NCBI GenBank assembly: GCA_032433765.1
Contig: JAVIAB010000139.1
Location: 39,446,608-39,510,607 of the forward strand
Direction of reading: 5' to 3'
DNA from: Megaustenia siamemsis
Lineage: Eukaryota > Mollusca > Gastropoda > Stylommatophora > Ariophantidae
Length of the DNA: 64,000 nt
In this document: positions 49,691 to 60,724 of the stretch, piece by piece
Layout: the number at the start of each line of letters is the position of its first letter
Position numbering within the stretch: position 1 is the first letter of the stretch
The notes under the pieces: generated by a model
What the model was told of the DNA's origin: nothing
The model's input: the letters and a program-made list of their open reading frames with translations, nothing else
Database searches by the model: none
Made by a program: the position numbers and the translations under genes

Positions 49691-51400
49691 AAGTTTACAC
49701 CGCCTCTAGTGGCATGTAGCTAAGTTTACACCGCCTCTAGTGGCATGTAGCTAAGTTTACACCGCCTCTAGTGGCATGTAGCTAAGGTTACACCTCCTCT
49801 AGTGGCATGTTGCTAAGTTTACACCGCCTCTAGCGGCTTGTAACTAAGTTTACACTGCCTCTGTGGTATTTAACTAAATTTACACCGTCTCTAGCGGCAT
49901 GTAGCTAAGTTTACACCTCCTCTAGTGGCATGTAGCTAAGTTTACACCGCCTCTAGTGGCATGTAGCTAAGTTTACACCGCCTCTAGTGGCATGTAGCTA
50001 AGTTTACCCGCCTCTACTGGCATTTATCTAATTTTACACCGCCTCTGGTGAGATTTAATCGAACACCGCCTCTGGTGGCATTTAGCTAAGTTTATACAGC
50101 CTCTAGTGACATTTATTTACACCGCCGCCTTTAGTGGAATTTAGCAAAGTTTACACCGTCTCTAGTGGCATTTAGCTAAGTTTACACCGCCTCTAGTGAG
50201 ATTTAATTTATCACCGCATCGAGTGGCATTTAGCTACGTTTACACCGCCTCTAGTGGCATGTAGCTAAGTTTACACAAACCACTAGTGGCATTTAATTTA
50301 ACACCGCCTCTAGTGGCATTTAGCTAAGTTTACACCGTCTCTAGTGGCATTTAGCTAAGTTTAACACCTTCTCTAGTGGCACTTAATTTTAACACCGCCT
50401 GTAGTTGACATTTAGCTAAGTTTACACCGCCTCTAGTGGCATTTAGCTAAGTTTACACCTCCTCTAGTGAGATTTAATTTAACACCCGCCTCTAGTGGCA
50501 TTTAACTAAGTTTACACCGCCTCTAGTGACATTAATTTATCACCGCCTTTGGTGGCATGTAGCTAAGTTTACACCGCCTCTAGTGGCATGTAGCTAAGCT
50601 TACACCGCCTCTAGTGGCATGTAGCTAAACTTACACCGCCTCTAGTGGCATGTAGTTAATTTTACACCGCTATAGCGGCATGTAACTAAGTTTACACCGC
50701 CTCTAGTGGTATTTAACTAAGTTTACACCGTCTCTAGCGGCATGTAGCTAAGTTTACACACCTCCTTTAGTGGCATGCAGCTAAGTTTACATACACCGCC
50801 TCTAGTGGCAGTTAGCTAAGTTTCCACCGCCTCTAGTTGCATGTAGCTATGTTTACACCGCCTCTAGTGCATGTAGCTAAGTTTACACCTCCTCTAGTGG
50901 CATGTAGCTAGTTTTTACACCGCCTCCTAGCGGATGGTACTAACTTTACACCGCCTCTAGTGGTATTTAACTAAGTTTACACCGTCTCTAGCGGCATGTA
51001 GCTAAGTTTACACCTCCTCTAGTGGTATTTAACTAAGTTTACACCGTCTCTAGCGGCATGTAGCTAAGTTTACACCGCCTCTAGTGGTATTTAACTACGT
51101 TTACACACCGTCTCTAGCGGCATGTAGCTAAGTTTTACACCTCCTCTAGTGGCATGTAGCTAAGTTTACACCGCCTCTAGTGGCAGTAGCTAAGTTTACA
51201 CCGCCTCTAGTGGTATTTAACTACTTTTACACTGCCTCTAGTGGCATTTAACTAAGTTTTCACCTCCTCTAGCGGCATGTACAGCTTACACCGCCTCTAG
51301 TGACAATTAAGTTTACATCGCCTCTAGTGGTATGTAAATTTTACACCGCCTCTAGTGGTATTTAACTACGTTTGCACCTCCTCTAGTGACATGTAAAGTT

Positions 51401-51500
51401 NNNNNNNNNNNNNNNNNNNNNNNNNNNNNNNNNNNNNNNNNNNNNNNNNNNNNNNNNNNNNNNNNNNNNNNNNNNNNNNNNNNNNNNNNNNNNNNNNNNN
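51401..51500. other. Assembly gap of 100 N
   Basis: Exactly 100 N, the usual placeholder for a gap of unknown size. The sequences on its two sides are unrelated repeats, so adjacency across the gap is a scaffolding claim and is not shown by the sequence. Confidence 0.99.
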
Positions 51501-51715
51501 ATTCTATAGTAACTTACTCAATTCATATTCTATAGTAACCTCCTCCATCAATATTCTATATTAAACTTTCCATTCATCTACTATATTATCTTATTCCATC
51601 CATATTCTATAGTAACCTTATACATCCATTATCTATATAAACTTATCTATCCATATATATAGTAAATCTTCCATCATTATTCTACAGTAAACTCTGCCAT
51701 CTCCTTTCATTCAAA
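51501..51715. repeat. Degenerate minisatellite of about 26 bp
   Basis: About eight copies of a unit like ATTCTATAGTAACCT plus a CATCCAT-type end, with many indels. It borders the gap and changes into the 28-bp array. Confidence 0.8.
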
Positions 51716-51719
51716 CCTC

Positions 51720-54700
51720 TCCTCCATCTCTACAACCACAACAACCTTTCCTACACTTCAACTACACAGCAACCTCTCTTCCACCTCTACTCCACAGCAC
51801 CTCTCTTCCACCTCTACTCCACAGCAACCTCTCCTCCATCCTTACACCACAACAACCTTTCCTACACTTCAACTACCAGCAACCTCTCTTCCACCGCTAA
51901 GCCACAACAACCTCTACTCCACAACAACCTTACTCCACAACAACCTTCTCCCACCTCTACACCACAACAATCTTTCCTACACCTCTACTCCACAGCAACC
52001 TCTCCTACACCTCTACACCACAACAATCTTTCCTACACCTCTACTCCACAACAACCTCTTTTCCACCGCTAAGCCACAACAACCTCTCCTCCACATGTAC
52101 ACTACAACAACCTCTCCTCCACTTTTGCTCCACAACAACCTCTTTCCACCTCTACTCCACAGCAACCTCTCATCCACCTCTACACCACAACAATCTTTCC
52201 TCCACCTCTACTCCACAACAACTCTCCTCCACCTCCTAACAACAAAAACCTCTCTTCCACCGCTACTCCACAACAACCTCTGCCCAACTATACACCACAA
52301 CAACCTCTCCTCCACCTCCACTCCACAACTTCTGCTCCACCTCTACACAACAACAATCTCTCCTCCACCACTACACAACAACCTCTGCTCCATCTATAAA
52401 CCACAACAACCTCTCCTCCACCTCCACTCCACAACTTCTGCTCCACCTCTACACAACAAACAATCTCTCCTCCACCACTACACAACAACCTCTGCTCCAA
52501 CTATACACCACAACAACCTCTCCTCCACCTCCACTCCACAACTTCTGCTCCACCTCTACACAACAACAATCTCTCCTCCACCACTACACAACAAACCTCT
52601 GCTCCATCTATAAACCACAAAATCTCTCCTCCACCTCCACTCCACAACTTCTGCTCCCCACTACACAACAACAACATCTCTTCCACTCACAACAACAACC
52701 TCTCCCCACCACTACACAACAACAACATCTCTTCCACCACTACACAACAACAACCTCTCTTCCACCTCTACTCCACAACTTCTGCTCCACCACTACACAA
52801 CAAAACATCTCTTCCACCACTACACAACAACAACATCTCTCACCTCTACTCCACAACAATCTCTGCTCCCCTCTACACCACCACAACCTCTACTCCACAA
52901 AAATCTCTGCTCCATCTCTACACCACAACAACCTCTACTCCACCTCTACACCACAATAGCCTATCTTCACCTCTACACCACAACAACCTCTCCTTCACCT
53001 CTACATCAATTAGCCTCTCTTCCACCTCTACACTACAACAACTTCTCCACCTCTACACCACAATAGCCTATCTTCCACCTCTACACCACAACAACCTCTC
53101 TTCCACCTCTACACCACAACAACCTCTCTTCCACCTCTACACCACAACAACCTCTCCTCCACCTCCACTCAACAACAACCTTCTTCCACCTCCACACCAG
53201 AACAATCTCTCTCCACCTCTACACTACAACAACCTCTCCTCCACCTCTACTCAACAACAACCTCTCTTCCACCTCCACACCGAACAATCTCTCTCCACCT
53301 CTACACCACAACAACCTCTCCTCCACCACTACTGCACAACAACCTCTCCTCAACCTCTGCATCACAACAACCTCCCCTGCACCTCTACTCAACAACAACC
53401 TCTCTTCCACCTCTACACCACAACAACCTCTCCTCCACCTCTACACTACACAACCTCTCCTCCACCTCTACTCCACAATAACCTCTCCTCAACCACTACT
53501 CCACAATAACCTCTCCTCGACCTCTACTCCACAACAACCTCTCCTCAACCTCTGCATCACAACAACCTCCCCTGCACCTCTACTCCACAATAACCTCTCC
53601 CAACCACTACTCCACAATAACCTCTCTCGACCTCTACTCCACACAACCTCTCCTCAACCTCTGCATCACAACAACCTCCCTCGACCTCTACTCTACAACA
53701 ACCTCTCCTCCACCTGTACACCACAACAACCTCTCCTCCACCTGTACACCACAACAACCTCTTCTCAACCTCTACACCACAACAACCTCTTCTCAACCTC
53801 TACACCACAACAACCTCTTCTCAACCTCTACACCAAACAACTTATCTTCCACCTCCCACAACACAACAACTTTCTCCTCCACTTCTAATCCACAACAACT
53901 CTCCTACACCACAACTTCTCTTCAACCTTTACTCCACAACTCCTCTCTACCACCTCCACTCCACCACAATCTCTCTTTCACCTCTACACCAAACAACCTC
54001 TCCTCCACCTTTACTCCACAACAACTATTTTTTCACATCTACTCCACAACAACTTCGCCTCCACCTCTACTCCACAACAAACCACTTTTCCACCTCTACT
54101 CCACAACAACCTCTCTTCGGCTTCTGCACCACAACATTCTTTCCTACATCTCTACTCCACAGCAACCTCTCTTCCACTTCTACACCACAACAATCTTTCC
54201 TACATCTCTACTCCACAGCAACCTCTTTTCTACTTCTACACCACAACAACCTTTCCTTTACCTCTACTCCACAGCAACTCTCTCCACCTCTACTCCACAA
54301 CAACCTCTCCTCCACCTCTACACCACAACAACCTCTCTACCACCTCCACTCCACAACAGCATCTCTTCACCTCTACACCACAACAATCTCTATTCCACCT
54401 CTACACCACAACAACCTCCCCTCCACCTCTACTCCACATTAACCTCCCATGACCTCTACTCTACAACAACCTCTCCTCAAACTCTACACCACAACAACCT
54501 CTTCTCAAACTCTACACCACAACAACCTCTCTTCCACCTCCACAACACAACAACTTCTCCTCCACTTCTAATCCACAACAACCTCTCCTACTCCACAACA
54601 AACTTTCTACCACCTCTACTCCACAACAACCTCTCCTCCACCTTTACTCCACAAAAACCATTTTCCACCTCTACTCCACAACAACCTCTCTTCCGCTTCT

Positions 54701-55265
54701 GCACCACAACAATCTTTCCTACACCTCTACTCCACTACAACCTCTCTTCCACTTCTACACCACAACAATCTTTCCTACATCTCTACTCCACAGCAAACTC
54801 TTTTATACTTCTACACCACAACAACCTTTCCCACATCTCTACTCCACAGCAACCTCTCTTCCACTTCTACACACAACAATTTTTCCTACACCTCTACACC
54901 ACAACAACCTCTCTTCCACATTTACTCCACAACAACTTCTGCTCCACCTCTACACCACAACCTCTCTTCCACCTCAACACCACAACAACCTCTCCTCCAC
55001 CTCCACTCCAAACAACCTCTCCTCCACCTCCACTCCACAACAACCTCTCTCCACCTCCACTCCACAACAACCTTACTTCCACCTATACACCACAACAACC
55101 TTTCCTCCACCTCCACTCCACAACAACCTCTGCTCCACCTCTACACCAAAACAACCACTCCTCCCTCTACTCCACAACAACTTCTCCTGCACCTCTACAC
55201 CACAACAACCTCTCTTCCCCTCTAATCCACAACATCTCCTCCACCTCTACTCCACAACAGCCTCC
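51720..55265. repeat. 28-bp minisatellite (CACCTCTACACCACAACAAC type)
   Basis: About 3.5 kb of imperfect 28-bp units, pyrimidine- and A-rich on the plus strand. Variation between ACACCAC and ACTCCAC, and between CTCTCC and CTCTTCC, is frequent, and one-base indels are common. The long Pro/Leu/Thr-rich and Val/Glu/Trp-rich frames in it come from the strong strand asymmetry and are not genes. Confidence 0.95.
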
Positions 55266-55434
55266 CCGATACCTCTTCCCACTTTATATTTTCCAACAAT
55301 ACCAGTCGGGCTTGAAATATATTTATACCCTCATTAACACTGCTTGCATTTGAAAAGCTAAACTCCTTTTTCAACACTTTCTGTACAGACCAGTAAATAC
55401 ATAACTCGGCATCCTTCTCACTAAACACAAACAC
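55222..55434 (-). other. Possible exon-like frame, weak
   Basis: A 70-codon minus-strand frame. Its first roughly 58 residues (55,434-55,261) are of mixed, protein-like composition (for example EKDAELCIYW and INIFQARLVLLENIKW) and come from non-repetitive DNA; the rest is 28-bp minisatellite. A GAGGTATCG near 55,270 could be a splice donor. I do not recognise it, and it may be chance. Confidence 0.15.
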
Positions 55435-55704
55435 TAAACAGCTGCTATGTAGGAACTACTACTCGGTTTTAATGATAGAAAATATTTGTGTCTTGGAATG
55501 TGCCAAAGAATTTCTCCGTACCGAATTACATACAAACAAGGGACCCATTTCAACATAACAGTATCGTCGAGCTGCTAATAAGTACAAAACATTTCAGTCA
55601 CTTTGGACAATTAGTTTAAAGATGTTTAAAGAAGTATTGGTGAGTGTAAAAGTTGAAATACTCATCAAGTTATTTTGAAACAAAACTGTCAAGGTTACTT
55701 CGTG
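55266..55704. other. Non-repetitive island between minisatellites
   Basis: About 440 bp of AT-rich sequence with no repeat structure. Apart from the weak exon-like frame noted above, nothing is recognised. Confidence 0.5.
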
Positions 55705-56898
55705 TTACGATAACATGAAGTGATATCTTTATGAATATGTACATCAATTCTGAAGTGATACTGATAACGATTTGATAGCTTTATGAATTTAGTTTTGTAA
55801 TGACACTGATACTGAGATTAATCGATATTTTAAAAATAAATTTCATTCTAAATATATTATACTGATAACTATAATATGAATTGATACTTTTATATATATA
55901 GTTCGGAATTAATACTGATAAAGATAACATGAATTTATATCTTTATACATTTAGTATTTACTGCTACTGATAAGAATAACATGAACTAATATCCTTATAT
56001 AGTTCGGAACTGACAGTAATAACGATCACATGAACTAATATCCTTATATAGTTCGGAACTGACAGTGAACGATGACATGAACTAATATCCTTATATAGTT
56101 CGGAACTGACAGTGATAACGATGACATGAACTAATATCCTTATATAGTTCGGAACTGACAGTGATAACGATGACATGAACTAATATCCTTATATAGTTTG
56201 GAACTGACATTGATAACGATAACATGCACTAATATCCTTATATAGTTCGGAACTGACAGTGATAACGATGACATGAACTAATATCCTTATATAGTTGGGA
56301 ACTGACAATGATAACGATAACATGAACTAATATCCTTATATAGTTCGGAACTGACAATGATAACGATGACATGAACTAATATCCTTATATAGTTCGGAAC
56401 TGACAGTGATAACGATGACATGAACTAATAATCCTTATATAGTTCGGAACTGACTTTGATAACGATAACATGAACTAATATCCTTATATAGTTCGGAACT
56501 GACAGTGATAACGATGACATGAACTAATATCCTTATATAGTTCGGAAGTGACAGTGATAACGATGACGTGAACTAATATCCTTATATAGTTCGGAACTGA
56601 CAGTGATAACGATCACATGAACTAATATCCTTATATAGTTCGGAACTGACAGTGATAACGATGACATGAACTAATATCCTTATATCGTTCGGAACTGACA
56701 ATGATAACGATGACATGAACTAATATCCTTATATAGTTCGGAACTGACAGTGATAACGATGACATGAACTAATATCATTATATAGTTCGGAACTGACATT
56801 GATAACGATAACATGAACTAATATCCTTATATAGTTCGGAACTGACAGTGATAACGATGACATGAACTAATATCCTTATATAGTTTGGAACTGACAGT
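55705..56898. repeat. 49-bp minisatellite with a decayed left edge
   Basis: From about 55,970 a unit of 49 bp, containing TATATAGTTCGGAACTGAC, repeats about 19 times with few changes, mostly in the GTGATAACGATGA part. From 55,705 to 55,970 older, much diverged copies of the same unit can still be recognised (TGATAACG and TTTATG landmarks). The right edge is abrupt. Confidence 0.92.
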
Positions 56899-57009
56899 TG
56901 ATGACATGGCGCTGGTTATGTTTCTCACTTCCCGTGACTACATGCACATTAATTTCTCTTATTCTGCACACCTCTATAATGAGCTGTTGTACATTCTCCT
57001 CTGTTGCGC

Positions 57010-57106
57010 ACACAACTGAACGTCAATGTACACCTCCGAGCGTCAATGTCATCTCCGAACGTCAATGTACACCTTCGAACGTCAATGTACACCTCCGAAC
57101 GTCAAT
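57010..57106. repeat. 20-bp minisatellite, five copies
   Basis: CGTCAATGTACACCTCCGAA-type units, five in a row, with one copy lacking a few bases. The 143-codon frame that crosses it has no other support. Confidence 0.9.
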
Positions 57107-57359
57107 CTGGATAGGTTGGAAGAAAGCGATGGTAAGCTCAAGGCAGGTGACATCTCCATACAGCTTGTCTCGATGTAGTACCGGTAATGGCCATACGAGC
57201 CATATCTGTTCTGCATATGTTGCACATGATTGTAGCAGATGTTCAGCATCATTTTGCCAGTATTACATTCATGTTCAACTAAGGTTCGTTCCTTTCCTTA
57301 TTTTACTCAAGAGATGGCAGATACTTTAATCTATTGTGGCCTGATTAATGTCCAAAAAT
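57107..57359. other. Unassigned sequence
   Basis: No repeat or recognisable gene. An open frame extends into it from the repeat, without domain features. Confidence 0.4.
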
Positions 57360-57580
57360 GTTAGGAGCCAAATAATAATAAATGAATATTATTATAGAGG
57401 GAAACTTCCGAGACGATAATCAGTGAATCAATTCAGAGGAAGAGGTATGTTTACAGCACTCGGAAAAAAATTACAAATAATCAAGAACGAAAAAAAAAAA
57501 ACAACAATATATGGACCGAGGCAGGATCGAACCCGTACTCAGTGGCACGCGCCTTGCCACGTGCTAAAAATGTTACTCTT
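57360..57580 (-). mobile_element. Possible third tRNA-headed SINE, 5'-truncated
   Basis: On the minus strand the right end has a tRNA-like TTAGCACGTGG stretch, a paired CGCGTGCCAC region and a B-box-like GGTTCGATCCTGCC near 57,520-57,540. The following DNA, down to an ATT-rich tail near 57,370, could be the body. The 5' part of the head is missing. No target-site duplication was seen, so this could also be a decayed tRNA pseudogene. Confidence 0.4.
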
Positions 57581-57849
57581 TTTTGGGTTGAGCTAGTATT
57601 TGGAATTATTTTTCCTGGCAACACTGGTTGGTGTTCTGTTCTTGTTTTCCTATTTGTTACCGTATGTGTGACTGTTGTATATTATCCTCAAGATATCCGT
57701 GAGTGAAGTTTCCATTAGTGGAGAGCTCCGGAAAAATCTGACAGAAAGTCGTAGCACATATGAAAGAAATAAGAATCGGCGCATTAATATCTGAAAAAGA
57801 AGTGAAGATTAAAGTTAGAAGAGAAGTTACTCAAAAGATAGAAAGTAAC

Positions 57850-58932
57850 ACCTCACGACTTAAATCTGTCTTGTTTATTTTGCTGTAGGACCTGTCATTC
57901 CAATAAATCTGTCTTGTTTATATTGCTGTAGGATCTGTCATTCAATAATCTGTCTTGTTTATTTTGCTGTAGGATCTGTCATTCCAAGAAATCTGTCTTG
58001 TTTATTTTGCTGTAGGATCTGTCATTCCATAAATCTGTCTCGTTTATTTTGCTGTAGGATCTGTCATTCCAATAAATCTGTCTTGTTCATTTTGCTGTAG
58101 GATCTGTCATTCCAATAAATCTGTCTTGTTCATTTGCTGTAGGATCTGTCATTCCAATAAATCTGTCTTGTTCATTTTGCTGTAGGATCTGTCATTCCAA
58201 TAAATCTGTCTTGTTTATTTTGCTGTAGAATCTGTCATTCCAATAAATCTGTCTTGTTTATACTGCAGTAGGATCTGTCATTCCAAGAAATCTGTCTTGT
58301 TTATTTTGCTGTAGGATCTGTCATTCCAATAAATATGTCTTGACTATTTTGCAGTAGGATCTGTCATTCCAATAAATCTGTCTTGTTTATACTGCAGTAG
58401 GATCTGTCATTCCAATAAATCTGTCTTGTTTATACTGCAGTAGGATCTGTCATTCCAATAAATCTTTCTTGTTTATACTGCAGTAGGATCTGTCATTCCA
58501 GTAAATCTTTCTTGTTTATACTGCAGTAGGATCTGTCATTCCAATAAATCTTTCTTTTTATACTGCAGTAGGATCTGTCATTCCAATAAATCTTTCTTGT
58601 TTATACTGCAGTAGGATCTGTCATTTCAATAAATCTTTCTGTTTATACTGCAGTAGGATCTGTCATTCCAATAAATCTGTCTTGTTTATACTGCAGTAGG
58701 ATCTGTCATTCAATAAATCTTTCTTGTTTATACTGCAGTAGGATCTGTCATTCCAATAAATCTGTCTTGTTTATACTGCAGTAGGATCTGTCATTTCAAT
58801 AAATCTTTCTTGTTTATACTGCAGTAGGATCTGTCATTCCAATAAATCTGTCTTGTTTATACTGCAGTAGGATCTGTCATTCCAATTTATCTTTCTTGTT
58901 TTTTACTGCAGTAGGATCTGTCATTCAAATAT
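57850..58932. repeat. 43-bp minisatellite (GGATCTGTCATTCCAATAAA type)
   Basis: About 25 units. Two subtypes differ in the middle: TTTTGCTGTAG in the left part (to about 58,250) and TACTGCAGTAG, which holds a CTGCAG palindrome, in the right part, with one left-type copy near 58,300. Later right-type units also change TCTGTCTTG to TCTTTCTTG. The segregated subtypes suggest local homogenisation. Confidence 0.95.
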
Positions 58933-59480
58933 TAGCAAAATTAACCATATGAGAACACGTTTGACAGAACGATGTCTGGTAATTAGTATAGAAAATCGAC
59001 ACCATTCTGCGTCCAACAGTAAGGACGGAAAAGGCCATTTATATATGTGAAGCTGTTGTGTATATTTTCAACAATGTTCCTATGTGTATTTTATGAAGTC
59101 ACTGTTGTTTTATTGAGTATTATTGTGTTATTGTGATTAAAGCTGTTTTTGGTTTGTGATTCCATCATTTTATAATTGTGTTTTTATGTTCTTTTCTCGT
59201 GCTACCGTTATCTCATTACAGCAAAAATTTGATTTTGTCATGATGCTAGTAGAGCGACCAAGCGTTGTGTTGTCCATATTGACAGTAAATGTTTTAAATA
59301 TGGCAAGGAAGGATTAAGGACATTAGCACTCAACTCAATATTCATGAAAGGCGAGAAGGATACCCATTCATTCCCTTACTCACAAAATACAAAGGCAGGG
59401 AGAGAAGTGAAGTAATTACATATGAAGGCGAATTAGTTTATACATTACAGAATGAAACATTGGAGAACATGTTAACAAGA
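58933..59480. other. Unassigned sequence between repeats
   Basis: AT-rich, with no open frame and no recognisable element. Confidence 0.45.
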
Positions 59481-59496
59481 AATAGGAATAGATAGT

Positions 59497-60122
<626 letters not shown>

Positions 60123-60302
60123 TAGAGTGGTTAATGACTCACCAAGTTAATCATTTTATGTTCAAATGTCAGCACAACGCCAGCACAACCACAATTGCAC
60201 TAACAGATGCATGCACGTTGTTTATACATTCCCTTATTAGAACTTCATTTATTGTACACTATTTGTTAGTAAACATTACAAGTTTCTTTTTTTAAAAATG
60301 CT

Positions 60303-60316
60303 GATCTTCTACCATA
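60303..60316. repeat. Left target-site duplication of SINE copy 4
   Basis: GATCTTCTACCATA here pairs with GATCTTTACCATA at 60,655-60,667, differing by one base gain or loss. Confidence 0.8.
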
Positions 60317-60654
60317 AAAAAAGTAGTAAAGTACCCCCCGTCACGCCAAGGGCGTATAGGGAAATATGGTGTAGTGACCCTATATTTTACAGACCTTCAG
60401 CACATGATTTTTGGGGTAATGTGGTCGGTATTACGCCCGTGCTGCTTTTACTTTCCCAGAAAAAATCCGGTACCCATTTAAGGCTGGGTGAACCGGAGCC
60501 GTCGGTGGGATCGAACCCTACCCTTGTCCTAGTAGTAGTCCAGTTCACTAACCACTGAGCTATCGCGGCTCCTACTAATTTTTTAGGGAATTAGTAAAAC
60601 CCAGGTGTCCTCGCCAGGGTACGAACCCCGGCTGTTGCCGTGGTAAGCCAACCG
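60317..60654 (-). mobile_element. tRNA-derived SINE, second copy with two heads
   Basis: Minus-strand copy. The body and tail lie to the left. The main head (GGAGCCGCGATAGCTCAGTGG on the minus strand) ends near 60,572, then comes the palindromic linker, then the GGACAC end and B-box region of the first head near 60,600-60,630. The first head is cut short: it begins CGGTTGGCTTACC, lacking the A-box part. That part sits between two GGTT repeats in the full copy, so an internal deletion of about 20 bases or a 5' truncation can explain it. A 13- to 14-bp target-site duplication brackets the copy. Confidence 0.88.
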
Positions 60655-60667
60655 GATCTTTACCATA
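60655..60667. repeat. Right target-site duplication of SINE copy 4
   Basis: Partner of 60,303-60,316. Confidence 0.8.
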
Positions 60668-60724
60668 GACTTTTCTTATTCTCAGTCATCATTTAATAAG
60701 CCACCCTCGCCTTTGTCTATTTCA

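Larger units (their letters stand above)
14556..51400. repeat. Satellite array, main block (31/28/27-bp monomers)
   Basis: About 36.8 kb of tandem monomers, roughly 1,200 by length divided by period. Nearly all share a core ACACCGCCTCTAGTGG (variants ACACCTCC, ACACCGTC and CTAGCGG). The spacer sets the period: CATGTAGCTAAGTTT gives 31 bp, CATGTAAAGTTT 28 bp, and CATTTAATTTA 27 bp. These forms alternate in fixed orders that recur at kilobase scale. Stops in all frames of every monomer leave no frame over 60 codons. Function is unknown; large satellites of this kind are often heterochromatic, sometimes centromeric (inference only). It runs into the assembly gap. Confidence 0.97.

Noticed and set aside
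14566..51400. CRISPR-like array of short repeats and spacers
   Set aside because: The spacers between cores are themselves repeated and nearly identical, no cas genes exist, and the context is eukaryotic. It is a satellite.
9281..51400. Telomeric repeats
   Set aside because: No TTAGGG-type or related short units are present; periods are 27-31 bp.
52095..55116. Pro/Thr/Leu-rich plus frames and Val/Glu/Trp-rich minus frames
   Set aside because: They follow the 28-bp minisatellite exactly and reflect its strand asymmetry; no start context, domain or unique sequence supports a protein.
56898..57329. 143-codon plus-strand frame after the 49-bp array
   Set aside because: Part of it is the 20-bp repeat and the remainder has no recognisable feature; a coding role cannot be supported.
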